Below, piece by piece: positions 45,739-54,532 of a stretch of 64,000 nucleotides of DNA. How positions within the stretch are numbered: position 1 is the first letter of the stretch; each line of letters opens with the position of its first letter. Under the pieces are notes generated by a model. That model worked only from the letters and a program-made list of their open reading frames with translations, was not told the DNA's origin and ran no database searches. Both the position numbers and the translations under genes were made by a program. This DNA comes from Candidatus Hydrogenedentota bacterium. Lineage in GTDB: Bacteria > Hydrogenedentota > Hydrogenedentia > Hydrogenedentales > JAGMZX01. The DNA is taken from NCBI GenBank assembly GCA_029556545.1, contig JAKQEQ010000098.1, forward strand, positions 20,998-84,997, written 5' to 3'.

Positions 45739-45755
45739 TACGGCATTGCGCTACA

Positions 45756-45774
45756 CTCAGAGCAACCTTCTGAG
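45756..45774. terminator. Short hairpin after the nitronate monooxygenase-like gene
   Basis: CTCAGA-GCAACCT-TCTGAG, perfect 6-bp arms, 17 bases after the stop and without a T tract. It is a weak candidate. Confidence 0.3.
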
Positions 45775-45842
45775 ATATAGGAAGCAGCGCCGTTAGCCAA
45801 ATCATGCGGATAACGGCGACGACAGCCACGGAGATATTTGCT

Positions 45843-46142
45843 GTGAGTCTCGCAATCGCAGCACCGCGAGAAGAAATTGCGTCTTTTTGTCGGCGACACC
45901 ACATCCGACGTCTGGCCTTTTTTGGCTCCGTTCTGCGCGATGACTTCCGCGCGCAAAGCGACGTCGATGTCTTAGTGGAGTTTGAACCTGGCCACGTTCC
46001 CGGACTCTCATTCTTCGCCATGCAGCGGGAGCTGTCCGAGATTATCGGACGTAAGGTCGACCTGAATACGCCGGAGGATATCAGTCCCCATTTTCGCGCC
46101 GAAGTTCTGCGAGAGGCGGAGATTCAATATGACGCGACATGA
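45843..46142 (+). CDS. mntA: MntA-type minimal nucleotidyltransferase antitoxin
   Basis: A 99-residue minimal nucleotidyltransferase with the motif GSVLRDDFRAQSDVDVLVE (GS...SDxD). I chose the GTG at 45843, with GGAG 9 bases upstream, because it gives the usual family length; an ATG at 45804 without a ribosome site would add 13 residues. It overlaps the HEPN gene by 14 bases. In studied pairs MntA transfers AMP to a tyrosine of HepT and so blocks its RNase activity. Confidence 0.87.
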   Translation: MSLAIAAPREEIASFCRRHHIRRLAFFGSVLRDDFRAQSDVDVLVEFEPGHVPGLSFFAMQRELSEIIGRKVDLNTPEDISPHFRAEVLREAEIQYDAT

Positions 46143-46473
46143 CCCGTTTGTGCGCATCAGGCATATGGTCGAGCACGCGCGGGAAGCTGTCGAGATGACT
46201 CATGGACGCAGTCGGGAGGACCTGAACCTGGACCGACAGCTTAACCTTGCTTTGGTCCGTCTGCTCGAAATCGTGGGGGAAGCAGCCGCGCGAGTCCCGG
46301 ATGATTTCCGCCGTCAATATCCCAACGTGCCTTGGCGGGATATCGCGGACCTCCGCAATCGATTGATCCACGGCTATGACAGCATCAACTTTGATATCCT
46401 ATGGCAAATCATGCAACAAGATATTCCTGTCTTGCTGGCGAACTTAGAGCGTATTCTCGATCAAGAAACCTGA
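46129..46473 (+). CDS. hepT: HepT-type HEPN RNase toxin
   Basis: A 114-residue HEPN protein with the RX4HXY motif RNRLIHGYD, which holds both the RNase residues and the tyrosine modified by MntA. It begins MTRHDPFVRIRHMVEHA with GGAG 7 bases upstream inside mntA. Both genes are complete, so the pair may be active. Confidence 0.88.
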   Translation: MTRHDPFVRIRHMVEHAREAVEMTHGRSREDLNLDRQLNLALVRLLEIVGEAAARVPDDFRRQYPNVPWRDIADLRNRLIHGYDSINFDILWQIMQQDIPVLLANLERILDQET

Positions 46474-46544
46474 CGCCGCGATATCGTACCTGGCCTTGCT
46501 CTTGTGTCTTGGCGGCCTGATGGCCGTGGGGAGATGTCAAACTC

Positions 46545-49500
46545 ATGTTACGATGCCTTGTCATGCTTGGCTGTCTGGTCGGCGCTGTTGATGCCCTTGA
46601 ACCGACCGTTGTCTGGAAACTCGAAACGGCGGCGATGCCGCACGGGCCGACGTTGTTTCCCAACGCAAAGGCGCCGCGCGGCCTCGTGCTCGGGATCGAG
46701 AATGAAATCCTCCTCGTCGATGGCGCGGGCGCGGTGCAATGGCGCTTCGTTTGCGACGCGCCGGTGGCGACGTCGGTTACGGTCGCCGACCTCGACGGCG
46801 ACGGTGCGCCTGAATGCATCGCGCTATTGACGGGCGGCACGCTACTTTGCCTGGACGCGGCGGGCAACAGGCGGTGGGGCGTCCCGCCCCGCACGACCGC
46901 TCTTATCCCAGCCCGCTCCACTGGGGAGAGGGAGCAGTCGCGGCCTCGCGCCGGCGTTTACAACCTGGTCGTGGCGTCGGATGTTCATCCCGCGCGCGGC
47001 GTCGAACTCCTCTTCGGCCTCGACGACGGTTGGCTGCGGTGCGTGTCCGCGGACGGCGAACTGCTCTGGCGCTTCTTCGGAGACCGATTCCGTGTGGGCT
47101 CGCCCGCCGTGGGAGACGCGGACGGCGACGGCGCGGCGGAGATTATCTACGGCACGGACAACGGGAACGTCTATTGCCTGTCCGGGCTGGGCGAGGTGAA
47201 ATGGCGCTATACCGAGCGGGAAGGGCCGTTCGGGCGTTCGGGCGTCAACCTCGCGGACCTCGACGGCGACGGGCGCGCCGAAGTCCTCCTGACCCGCAGC
47301 AACACCGGTCTCGACCGCGGTCTCGTCGCGCTGGACGGTTCCACTGGCGCATTCAAGTGGCACAGCCCGACGGCGATGCAGGGCTACGTCTCGAACGCCG
47401 TCGTGGACCTCGACGGCGACGGGCGACTCGAAGTGCTGCACGCGGACAAGGGGAACTGGGTCTATTGCACGAACGCCGACGGCTCCGAGCGTTGGCGCGC
47501 GGAACTCGCCGGGCGTGGCATCTTCTGGGCGCCCGCCGTCGGCGACGTGACCGGCGACGGAAGCCCCGATATCGTCGTCTGCGTGCGGGACACGGACCCG
47601 GAAGTCCGTGCGAACGTCTTTCTACTCGATGCATCGGGCGGGGTGCGGAGCCGCGCGGCGTTGGGCGCGAACGCGAACGCGAGCCCGGTCCTGGCGGACC
47701 TCGACGGCGACGGCGCGCTCGAAACGATTGTGTGTACGTCGAGGCCGAACGGCGTGCAGGCGTTGCGGTGGGGCGGCGCGGGAAGCGTGCAGTGGGCGAG
47801 CATGCGCGGCGATTCGGCCATGCAAGCATGCACGAACGGCCCGCCCGGCGGGCCGACGAAGCGCCTGTTGCCAATCAACAGCACGGCAATCGAGGTCGAG
47901 ATCGATCAAGTTCTCTTCGGCACAAACACGCTCGACGCTTCGTGGAGTTCGCCCGCGCGCGAAAACGCCTACGCCGTGGTCTCCGTGCGTTCCAAGGGTG
48001 TCACGGACGACATTACGGTAGTGCGGATCGCCAAAGGCGCGACCGCCGCGACGCTGCCCTGGCGCATGGCCGCGCGTACAGCCGAGATAACCGTGGCGCT
48101 CCACGCCTCGGGCACGACGGCGCCCTTGGGTTCGTGGCGGGGCCGCGTTCGGGCGCGGGCAATCCACACGAGCGCGCTGGCGGAGGTTCGCGCCGCCTGT
48201 GAACGCGCCGGGCTCTTGCGGCGGCTCGCCCCGCTCGAAGCGGAAGCGGCCCTGTTGCACCATATTCGCGACGCGCGGCCTGACGCGACCCTGATCGCCC
48301 GCGCGGAAACACTCCGGTGCGAGGTGGTTGAACTCGGGCGTATCGCCGGCGCGCTCGAAGCACTCCGGGCACGGGGCGACACGGGCCGCTTCGTGGTCTG
48401 GGAGGACCCGAACCCGTGGGACGCCTTCGACCCGCGCGCGATGCCCGAAGCCGTCGATCCCACGCTGGCGCTGCATATCGCCGCTTTCGGCAACGAGCAG
48501 GAAAGCGTTGCGCTCAACCTGCTGAACGTGTCCGACCGCGCCCTCGACGTGCGTTGCGTTTTTGAGAAGCCGCGCTTCGACAACGCGCGGCCCCAAGGCG
48601 AGCCGCCGCTCGCGCGATACGTCACCTTGCGCCGCGTCGTGCGCGTGCCCAGCGACAAGAGCGGCATGGTCCCGGACGCGCTTCCGGAACTCGATCTGTC
48701 CCGCACGATCACGCTGCCGCCCTTCGAGACGCAGCAACTGTGGATCGTCGTCGATACCCGCGGCCTCGAACCCGGCGTACACGCGCTGACGCTCTACCTC
48801 GGATCGCTCGAAGCGCGCAGCACGGTCCGTGAAGTGCCCCTGACTATCGAGATTGCGCCCGTAGCGCTGACCGAGGGCGTATACGCGCAGATGAACTGGG
48901 TCGGCATCGACATCGAGCAGACTTCGGACCAGCAACTGCGCGACATGCTCGAACACGGGATCACCGTGGGTTACGGGCCGGTGCTGCCCGTTGTGCCCGT
49001 GGACGAAACGGGGCGACTGGCGGGCGCGATCGATTGGGCGCGCGTGGACGCGGGGCTCGACCGCGTGCCCGACTACTTCCAGGTGCTCTGGCACGCGCCG
49101 CCGCCGGTGCGCTGGCCCAAGGGCGTGTCCGTGGGTGAAGACGACCCGCGCTGCGACGCCGGGTTCGCCACGGCGCTCCGGGCCTTGATTGCGCACCTCG
49201 AAGCGCGCGGCTTCGGTTACGAGCGGTGGGGGCTGTATCCCTACGACGAACCGTGGTTGACCGGCAATACGCTGGTTCCCCTGCTCAAACGATACTGCGA
49301 GCGCGTGAAGGCCGTGGACCCGAAGGTGCGCATGTACGCGGACCCGGCGGGCTATGTGCGCGCGGAGTTCCTCGACGAATTCAAGGACCTCATCGACATC
49401 TGGCAACCGGAAATGAACCTGCTCAAGCGCGACCCGACGCTCGTGCGCTGGTTCCACGAAAACGCGCGGACACTGTGGGCCTACGAGGCCACGGACCCCG

Positions 49501-49946
49501 GAAAGGACCTGCTGCCCCTCGGCTACTACCGCGCGTTCGCGTGGCTCGCGTGGCTGTACCAGCTCGACGGCGCGGGTTTCTGGGTGTACAAATACGCCGA
49601 TCCGTTCTGGCCCCTCGAATCCACGAACTGGGCAGTGGTCTACCCCACGAACGACGCCGTTGTGCCTTCACGGCGCTGGGAAGCCGTGCGCGACGGCCAG
49701 GAAGACTACCGGCTGCTGTACGTCCTGCGCGACGAAATCGCGCGCGTGCGCGCCGCCGGTCATGGCGCCGCGGCGGACGACGCCCAGGCGCTAATCGACG
49801 AGGCCGTCGAGCGGATTGCCGGCCGGCAGGCGCGCGAGATCGACGAAATCACGCGACAAGTCCGCGATTACGAAGTCGATTTCTCGCTCTTCCGCGCGTA
49901 TCGTGCGAAAATAGGCGACATGATTCTGCGTCTGCGGACAATGTAA
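46545..49946 (+). CDS. Secreted propeller plus DUF4091 glycosidase-like protein
   Basis: A 1133-residue protein with a short signal peptide. Residues about 20-430 have FG-GAP/PQQ-like propeller motifs (ADLDGDGAPECI, DADGDGAAEIIYG, VDLDGDGRLEVL). The C-terminal 350 residues match DUF4091, a GH123-like TIM barrel (GLYPYDEPW, IDIWQPEMNLL, GAGFWVYKYADPFWP, RRWEAVRDGQEDYRLL). Residues about 109-131 (VPPRTTALIPARSTGEREQS) come from palindromes inserted in frame between propeller blades. The barrel probably acts on a glycan, with the propeller for binding. Confidence 0.82.
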   Translation: MLRCLVMLGCLVGAVDALEPTVVWKLETAAMPHGPTLFPNAKAPRGLVLGIENEILLVDGAGAVQWRFVCDAPVATSVTVADLDGDGAPECIALLTGGTLLCLDAAGNRRWGVPPRTTALIPARSTGEREQSRPRAGVYNLVVASDVHPARGVELLFGLDDGWLRCVSADGELLWRFFGDRFRVGSPAVGDADGDGAAEIIYGTDNGNVYCLSGLGEVKWRYTEREGPFGRSGVNLADLDGDGRAEVLLTRSNTGLDRGLVALDGSTGAFKWHSPTAMQGYVSNAVVDLDGDGRLEVLHADKGNWVYCTNADGSERWRAELAGRGIFWAPAVGDVTGDGSPDIVVCVRDTDPEVRANVFLLDASGGVRSRAALGANANASPVLADLDGDGALETIVCTSRPNGVQALRWGGAGSVQWASMRGDSAMQACTNGPPGGPTKRLLPINSTAIEVEIDQVLFGTNTLDASWSSPARENAYAVVSVRSKGVTDDITVVRIAKGATAATLPWRMAARTAEITVALHASGTTAPLGSWRGRVRARAIHTSALAEVRAACERAGLLRRLAPLEAEAALLHHIRDARPDATLIARAETLRCEVVELGRIAGALEALRARGDTGRFVVWEDPNPWDAFDPRAMPEAVDPTLALHIAAFGNEQESVALNLLNVSDRALDVRCVFEKPRFDNARPQGEPPLARYVTLRRVVRVPSDKSGMVPDALPELDLSRTITLPPFETQQLWIVVDTRGLEPGVHALTLYLGSLEARSTVREVPLTIEIAPVALTEGVYAQMNWVGIDIEQTSDQQLRDMLEHGITVGYGPVLPVVPVDETGRLAGAIDWARVDAGLDRVPDYFQVLWHAPPPVRWPKGVSVGEDDPRCDAGFATALRALIAHLEARGFGYERWGLYPYDEPWLTGNTLVPLLKRYCERVKAVDPKVRMYADPAGYVRAEFLDEFKDLIDIWQPEMNLLKRDPTLVRWFHENARTLWAYEATDPGKDLLPLGYYRAFAWLAWLYQLDGAGFWVYKYADPFWPLESTNWAVVYPTNDAVVPSRRWEAVRDGQEDYRLLYVLRDEIARVRAAGHGAAADDAQALIDEAVERIAGRQAREIDEITRQVRDYEVDFSLFRAYRAKIGDMILRLRTM
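46871..46935. repeat. Family B-like and family C-like palindromes inside the DUF4091 gene
   Basis: GGGGC-GTCCC-GCCCC (46876-46890) and CTCC-ACTGG-GGAG with GAGGGAG (46916-46931) lie in frame in the propeller part. Confidence 0.55.
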
Positions 49947-49960
49947 CCGCGACGAGAATC

Positions 49961-49981
49961 CCCTCTCCCTGAGGGAGAGGG
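49961..49981. repeat. Dispersed palindrome, family C
   Basis: CCCTCTCCC-TGA-GGGAGAGGG, perfect 9-bp arms, followed by TGAGGGT. It lies in the 80-base gap after the DUF4091 gene and could end transcription there. Confidence 0.75.
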
Positions 49982-50026
49982 TGAGGGTGTAGGTAGTGGA
50001 AAAGCGACAACTCTGGAGGACGGTCC

Positions 50027-52267
50027 ATGTTATTCGCGCTTGTGGGATTGACCATGTTGCACGCGGTGGAACTGCCGGCGGGCGCGGCGCCGGAACCGGT
50101 GGCGATCCCTGCGTTTCCTGATCGGCTTCACGCTTTCGTCTGGCTCAATTGGGGGCTAGTGCCCATCGAGCGTATGGCCGCCGTGCTGGGAACCGACGCG
50201 GCGCACGTCCTGGACCTCGGGCGTCGCATGGGGCTGAGCGATCCGCCCGAGGTGACCGAGGACCAATGGCTGCGGTCGTATATCACGATCATCCGCCGCA
50301 ACTGGCACCTGCTGCCGTATGATCAGTTGCTTGAACTGCTCGATTGGACGCCGGAGAAGCTCGCGTATGCCTTGCGCGAGGACGACTTTCTCTATTTCAA
50401 GCTCGGCAGCCTCAAACCGAAGTGCGCGCCCTTGCGCTATGTCGCGCCGGACGATGCCACGCGCGAAAAAGAAGCGGCCATCGCGACGGTGGTCGCCCGC
50501 GAGTTCCCCGAGGGGCTCCCCGGTCCGGGCGAAGCGCCGTTCGCGTTCGTCAAGGAATTGTCCGAGATGCCGGAGCCCGCGGAACCAGACCTGCGGGTGA
50601 GCCGCTTCACGCCGCGTTATTGCTCGTCCTATTTCATGCTCTACGGCGACCCGTTCCTCGAAACGGAAACCCCGGCGTATCCCGACGGCTACCTCGCGCG
50701 GCTCGCGCAGGCGGGCGTCGACGGCGTGTGGCTTCAGGCGGTGTTGTACAAACTAGCGCCGTTTCCCTGGGACGCCGCGTTGAGCGACCGCTGGGAGGAG
50801 CGCCTGCGCAACCTGAACGAACTGACCGCGCGCGCGAAGCGGCACGGAATCGGCGTGTACCTGTACCTGAACGAGCCGCGCGCGATGCCACTCTCCTTCT
50901 TCGAGGGGCGCGCCGAACTGCGCGGCGTCACCGAGGGTGACCACGCCGTGCTGTGCACGAGCGCGCCCGAGGTGCGGGACTATCTGCGCGAGGCCGTCGC
51001 GACGGTCTGCCGCGCCGCGCCGGACCTCACCGGCTTCTTCACCATCACCGCGTCCGAGAACCTGACGAACTGCTGGTCGCACCATCGCGGCGCGGAATGC
51101 CCCCGCTGCGCGGCGCGGGGCGCGGAAGTCGTCATCCCGGAGGTCAACGCCGTCATCCTCGAAGGCATCCGCGCGGCGGAAAGCAAGGCGCGGCTCATCG
51201 CGTGGGACTGGGGCTGGCCGGACGACAAGGCCGAGGCGATGATCCGTAACCTGCCCGACGACGTCGCGTTCATGAGCGTAAGCGAGTGGAGCATTCCGAT
51301 TTCACGCGGCGGCGTCGCCACGACCGTCGGCGAATACTCGCTGTCCGTCATCGGGCCGGGGCCGCGCGCCACGCGCCATTGGGGTTGGGCGCGCGACCGG
51401 GGACTCAAGTGCATTGCGAAGGTCCAGGCCGGGAACACCTGGGAACTCTCGTCTGTGCCCTACGTGCCGGTGCTTGAGAACGTGGCGCAACACGCGGCCA
51501 ACCTGCGCGCTGCGGGCGTCGACGGCCTCATGCTCGGGTGGACCCTCGGCGGCTGCCCGTCGCCCAACCTGGAAGTGTACGCCGAAATGGGCCGATCAGA
51601 CGCGGGGGACGTGGACAGGGTGATGCGCGCCGTGGCGGAGCGCCGCTTCGGTCCCGCGATCGCGCCCCACGTCGTGACGGCGTGGAAGGCGTTCAGCAAG
51701 GCGTTCCAGGAATACCCGTATCACGGCGGCGTCGTGTACTCCGGCCCCCAGCAGATGGGCCCCGCGAACACGCTCTGGGGAAAGTCAACCGGGTACACCG
51801 CGACGATGGTCGGCTTCCCCTACGACGACCTCGACGGCTGGCGCGCCGTGTATCCCGCCGAAGTCTTCATCGACCAGTTCAAGAAAGTGGCGGACGGCTT
51901 CGAGCGCGCTCTCGACGCGCTCAGACAAGCCACGGAGGCGCTGGATGCCGTCGCGCATCACCGCGCCGCGCTCGATGAGGAACTCCTGGTGGCGGAAGCC
52001 TGCGCGATTCATTTCCGCAGCGTCGAGAACCAGGCACGATTCGTCCACGCGCGCGATACCGGCCTCCCCGCGAAGGACGCGAGCGCAATCGATACCCTCG
52101 GCGACGTGATCCGGAGCGAGAAGGCGCTTGCGCTGCGCTTGTATCGGCTGCGGCAACGCGATTCCCGGCTGGGCTTCGAGGCCTCGAACCACTACTTCTA
52201 CGTTCCCATGGACCTCGCCGCGAAGGTCATTAACTGCGAAGACTTGTTGCACAACTGGCTGCCGTAA
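50027..52267 (+). CDS. Secreted glycosidase-like protein, paralogue of the 22794 gene
   Basis: A 746-residue protein with signal-like MLFALVGLTMLHAVELPAGA and GGAGG 6 bases before the ATG. Residues about 30-125 are a helical N-terminal domain (IIRRNWHLLPYDQLLELLDW). The middle is barrel-like (GVDGVWLQAVLYK, GIGVYLYLNEPRAMP, ECPRCAARGAE). The segment VVYSGPQQMGPANTLW matches YYTGPYYLGPAHPM of the other copy. I do not recognise a CAZy family with certainty. Confidence 0.72.
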   Translation: MLFALVGLTMLHAVELPAGAAPEPVAIPAFPDRLHAFVWLNWGLVPIERMAAVLGTDAAHVLDLGRRMGLSDPPEVTEDQWLRSYITIIRRNWHLLPYDQLLELLDWTPEKLAYALREDDFLYFKLGSLKPKCAPLRYVAPDDATREKEAAIATVVAREFPEGLPGPGEAPFAFVKELSEMPEPAEPDLRVSRFTPRYCSSYFMLYGDPFLETETPAYPDGYLARLAQAGVDGVWLQAVLYKLAPFPWDAALSDRWEERLRNLNELTARAKRHGIGVYLYLNEPRAMPLSFFEGRAELRGVTEGDHAVLCTSAPEVRDYLREAVATVCRAAPDLTGFFTITASENLTNCWSHHRGAECPRCAARGAEVVIPEVNAVILEGIRAAESKARLIAWDWGWPDDKAEAMIRNLPDDVAFMSVSEWSIPISRGGVATTVGEYSLSVIGPGPRATRHWGWARDRGLKCIAKVQAGNTWELSSVPYVPVLENVAQHAANLRAAGVDGLMLGWTLGGCPSPNLEVYAEMGRSDAGDVDRVMRAVAERRFGPAIAPHVVTAWKAFSKAFQEYPYHGGVVYSGPQQMGPANTLWGKSTGYTATMVGFPYDDLDGWRAVYPAEVFIDQFKKVADGFERALDALRQATEALDAVAHHRAALDEELLVAEACAIHFRSVENQARFVHARDTGLPAKDASAIDTLGDVIRSEKALALRLYRLRQRDSRLGFEASNHYFYVPMDLAAKVINCEDLLHNWLP

Positions 52268-52388
52268 ACTATGCTGGAAGGCGAGGGCGTAGTCTGTGCT
52301 CCCGGCGTATAAGGTTTGGAGTGCGTTCTTTAGAGCGCATAACATGCGTCAGAGCCCGCAACAGTCAAAAAAGGCGCAAATTGGCAAC

Positions 52389-52607
52389 ATGAGAGTCACC
52401 GTGGACATTGATGAACAGAGTCTCCGCGAGATACAGGCCGCCACTGGCGAGCGAAAGAAGTCCGCGGCGGTTCAGAAGGCGCTCCACGCGTACCTTCGAG
52501 AACTGCGTAAGCGCCGCCTCCTCGCGCGGGTTCTGGCCGGAAAGACCGACTACGGCATGACCAACGAAGAACTCGAATCCGCGAACTGTGTGAGACGGGG
52601 TGATTGA
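52389..52607 (+). CDS. Orphan VapB-type antitoxin
   Basis: A 72-residue protein, MRVTVDIDEQSLREIQAATG followed by ERKKSAAVQKALHAYL, typical of VapB antitoxins of the ribbon-helix-helix type. No VapC toxin follows: the next frame (GTG near 52598) reads only a short unrelated peptide, and 52650 starts a glycosidase-like gene. The ribosome site is weak. It may act in trans or be a remnant of a pair. Confidence 0.68.
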   Translation: MRVTVDIDEQSLREIQAATGERKKSAAVQKALHAYLRELRKRRLLARVLAGKTDYGMTNEELESANCVRRGD

Positions 52608-52649
52608 GTTTGCGCCGGTAGTCCAAGAGCAAGAAGGGGAGATCGACTC

Positions 52650-54485
52650 ATGCGTTATGCTCTATGTGTCCTTATGAGCCTGGCGGGCGCGGCGGTGTTC
52701 GCGCAGGCGCCGATCACCGGCGCGGCCGCGGTGGTCGAGGCGTCGAAACAGGCGGAACCCGGCGTGGCCTACGGCACGGTCGCGGACTTCACCCTGCCCA
52801 AGACGATCCTCTTCTCGGCGGGGCCGGACGACATCGCCGCGGACGCGGAGGAATGGGCGCGGCGCGGGGTCCGGGCGTTCTTCCTCGACTTCGTGGCCCG
52901 CGAGTGGTCGAGCAACATCTGGGCCACGGACGGCAAACCGTGGACCGTCGGAGAATCGGACGAGACGTTCCAGAAGGCCCGGCGCGCCAACGCGGTCTGC
53001 CGCCGCGTCGGCTCGGAGACGTTTCTGAAAATCGCGTTCGACCGCCATTTCGAGTGGTTCAACGACCTGCTGTGGGACCAGGCGTACCACAACTTCCGCC
53101 AGTTCGCCGCGTTTGCGCGCGAGACGGGCTGCACCGGCATGGCGCTCGATATCGAGTACGTCGGCGAGCAGTACCACTTTGACTGGCCCGGCTACACCTA
53201 TGACGGCTACACGCGCGCGGACCTCGTGAGAAAGGTCCACGAACGCATGACGCGCGTCCTCGCCATCCTTTACGACGTGTTCCCCGACATGGTCTTCCTC
53301 ACCTTCCCCGAGCAGGGGCTCGGCCTCGGGCAGGTCATCCATACGGCGTGGATCGAGGAAGCCGCGCGCAGGGTCGCGCCGGGCGGCCTGCACTATTGCA
53401 CCGAGTGGACGTACCGGAATCCGAACGTGCGCTACATGTTCGGTCACGGCGTCTCCGTTAACGAACTCTTCCATCGCCTGCTCAGCAAGCGCGCGTGGAG
53501 GTATTGGGAGGCCCGCTGCTCGATCGCGGCGGGCGTCTGGCCCTTCGGCTTCGATCACATGTCCGTCTATGACCCCGGCATGCCCCTCGAGGAGTTCCGC
53601 CAAGCCTACGCCGCCTCGCTCATGATGTCCGCGCGTTACAACTGGATCTATAGCCACAACTGCCGCGAGCAGCTTATCGGCAGAAACCTCGACGCCTACA
53701 CCGGCGACGCGCGTCTCGAAGATTACCTCGAAGTCATTCGCGCGCGGGAAATCATCACCACACGGAAATACGTGGACCTCGCGCGCGAAATCCGGGCGCT
53801 CCAGCACCGCGACTACAGCGCCGACCTCGGCCTGACGCCCGCCATCACCTTCGCCGGGCCCGAGGATACGCCCCGGGTCTACGTCGCGCCCGTCGAATTC
53901 GCCCAACCGGGGCTTTCCGAGCGCTTCTGGAAGCCCGCCCTGGCCCACTATCGCGGCGAGCCCATCAACCTGCGCAACCTGTTCGGCACGCAAACGCAAT
54001 GGATGATCATCGGTCCCTTCCCGAACAACGAGGCGTATGCCGGGCACGACGCGGCGTACCCGCCCGAGACGGAACTGAATCTTGACGCGCGCTACGAGGG
54101 CAAAGCCGGCCCCGTCGCATGGGTCAAATACGCCGGCAACTCGGACCGCGCGTCGGTCGATCTCAAGAGCGCGTTACAGCCGTCCGAATACGCCTGCGCC
54201 TACGCGCTGTGCTACGTGGTCTCGGAGAAGAAGGTACAGGCTCAATTGCGTATCGGCACGAACGATTCCGGCAAAGCCTGGGTCGGCGGCGAATTGGTCT
54301 ACGACTATCCCTACGAAGGCACGGCCTATCTCGACCGCGACGTGGTCCCCGTAACGCTCCCCGCCGGAAAGACGCCGGTTCTGGTCAAGGTCTGCAACGG
54401 CCAACTCAACTGGGGCTTCGCGCTTCGTTTCACGGACGAATCCGGCGACGCGCTCGACGACCTGCAGGTCGAGTTGACGCCGTGA
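52650..54485 (+). CDS. Secreted TIM-barrel protein with C-terminal jelly-roll-like domain
   Basis: A 611-residue protein with a signal peptide ending near AQAPITGAAA. Residues about 40-390 look like a glycosidase-type barrel (GVRAFFLDFVAREWSS, GMALDIEYVGEQYHFDWPGY, YDVFPDMVFLTFPEQG). From residue about 440, WMIIGPFPNNEAYAGHDAAY begins a domain often found after barrels in Planctomycetes-type proteins, a galactose-binding-like fold with GKAWVGGELVYD. It converges with the next gene, with 47 bases between. Confidence 0.72.
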   Translation: MRYALCVLMSLAGAAVFAQAPITGAAAVVEASKQAEPGVAYGTVADFTLPKTILFSAGPDDIAADAEEWARRGVRAFFLDFVAREWSSNIWATDGKPWTVGESDETFQKARRANAVCRRVGSETFLKIAFDRHFEWFNDLLWDQAYHNFRQFAAFARETGCTGMALDIEYVGEQYHFDWPGYTYDGYTRADLVRKVHERMTRVLAILYDVFPDMVFLTFPEQGLGLGQVIHTAWIEEAARRVAPGGLHYCTEWTYRNPNVRYMFGHGVSVNELFHRLLSKRAWRYWEARCSIAAGVWPFGFDHMSVYDPGMPLEEFRQAYAASLMMSARYNWIYSHNCREQLIGRNLDAYTGDARLEDYLEVIRAREIITTRKYVDLAREIRALQHRDYSADLGLTPAITFAGPEDTPRVYVAPVEFAQPGLSERFWKPALAHYRGEPINLRNLFGTQTQWMIIGPFPNNEAYAGHDAAYPPETELNLDARYEGKAGPVAWVKYAGNSDRASVDLKSALQPSEYACAYALCYVVSEKKVQAQLRIGTNDSGKAWVGGELVYDYPYEGTAYLDRDVVPVTLPAGKTPVLVKVCNGQLNWGFALRFTDESGDALDDLQVELTP

Positions 54486-54532
54486 CTTGCGGAAGGGGCG
54501 CACTGTGCCCGTACAGATTGCATGATGCGACC

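Noticed and set aside
52598-52672. Truncated VapC after the orphan VapB
   Set aside because: The frame (VIEFAPVVQEQEG...) lacks the VapC start and acidic residues.
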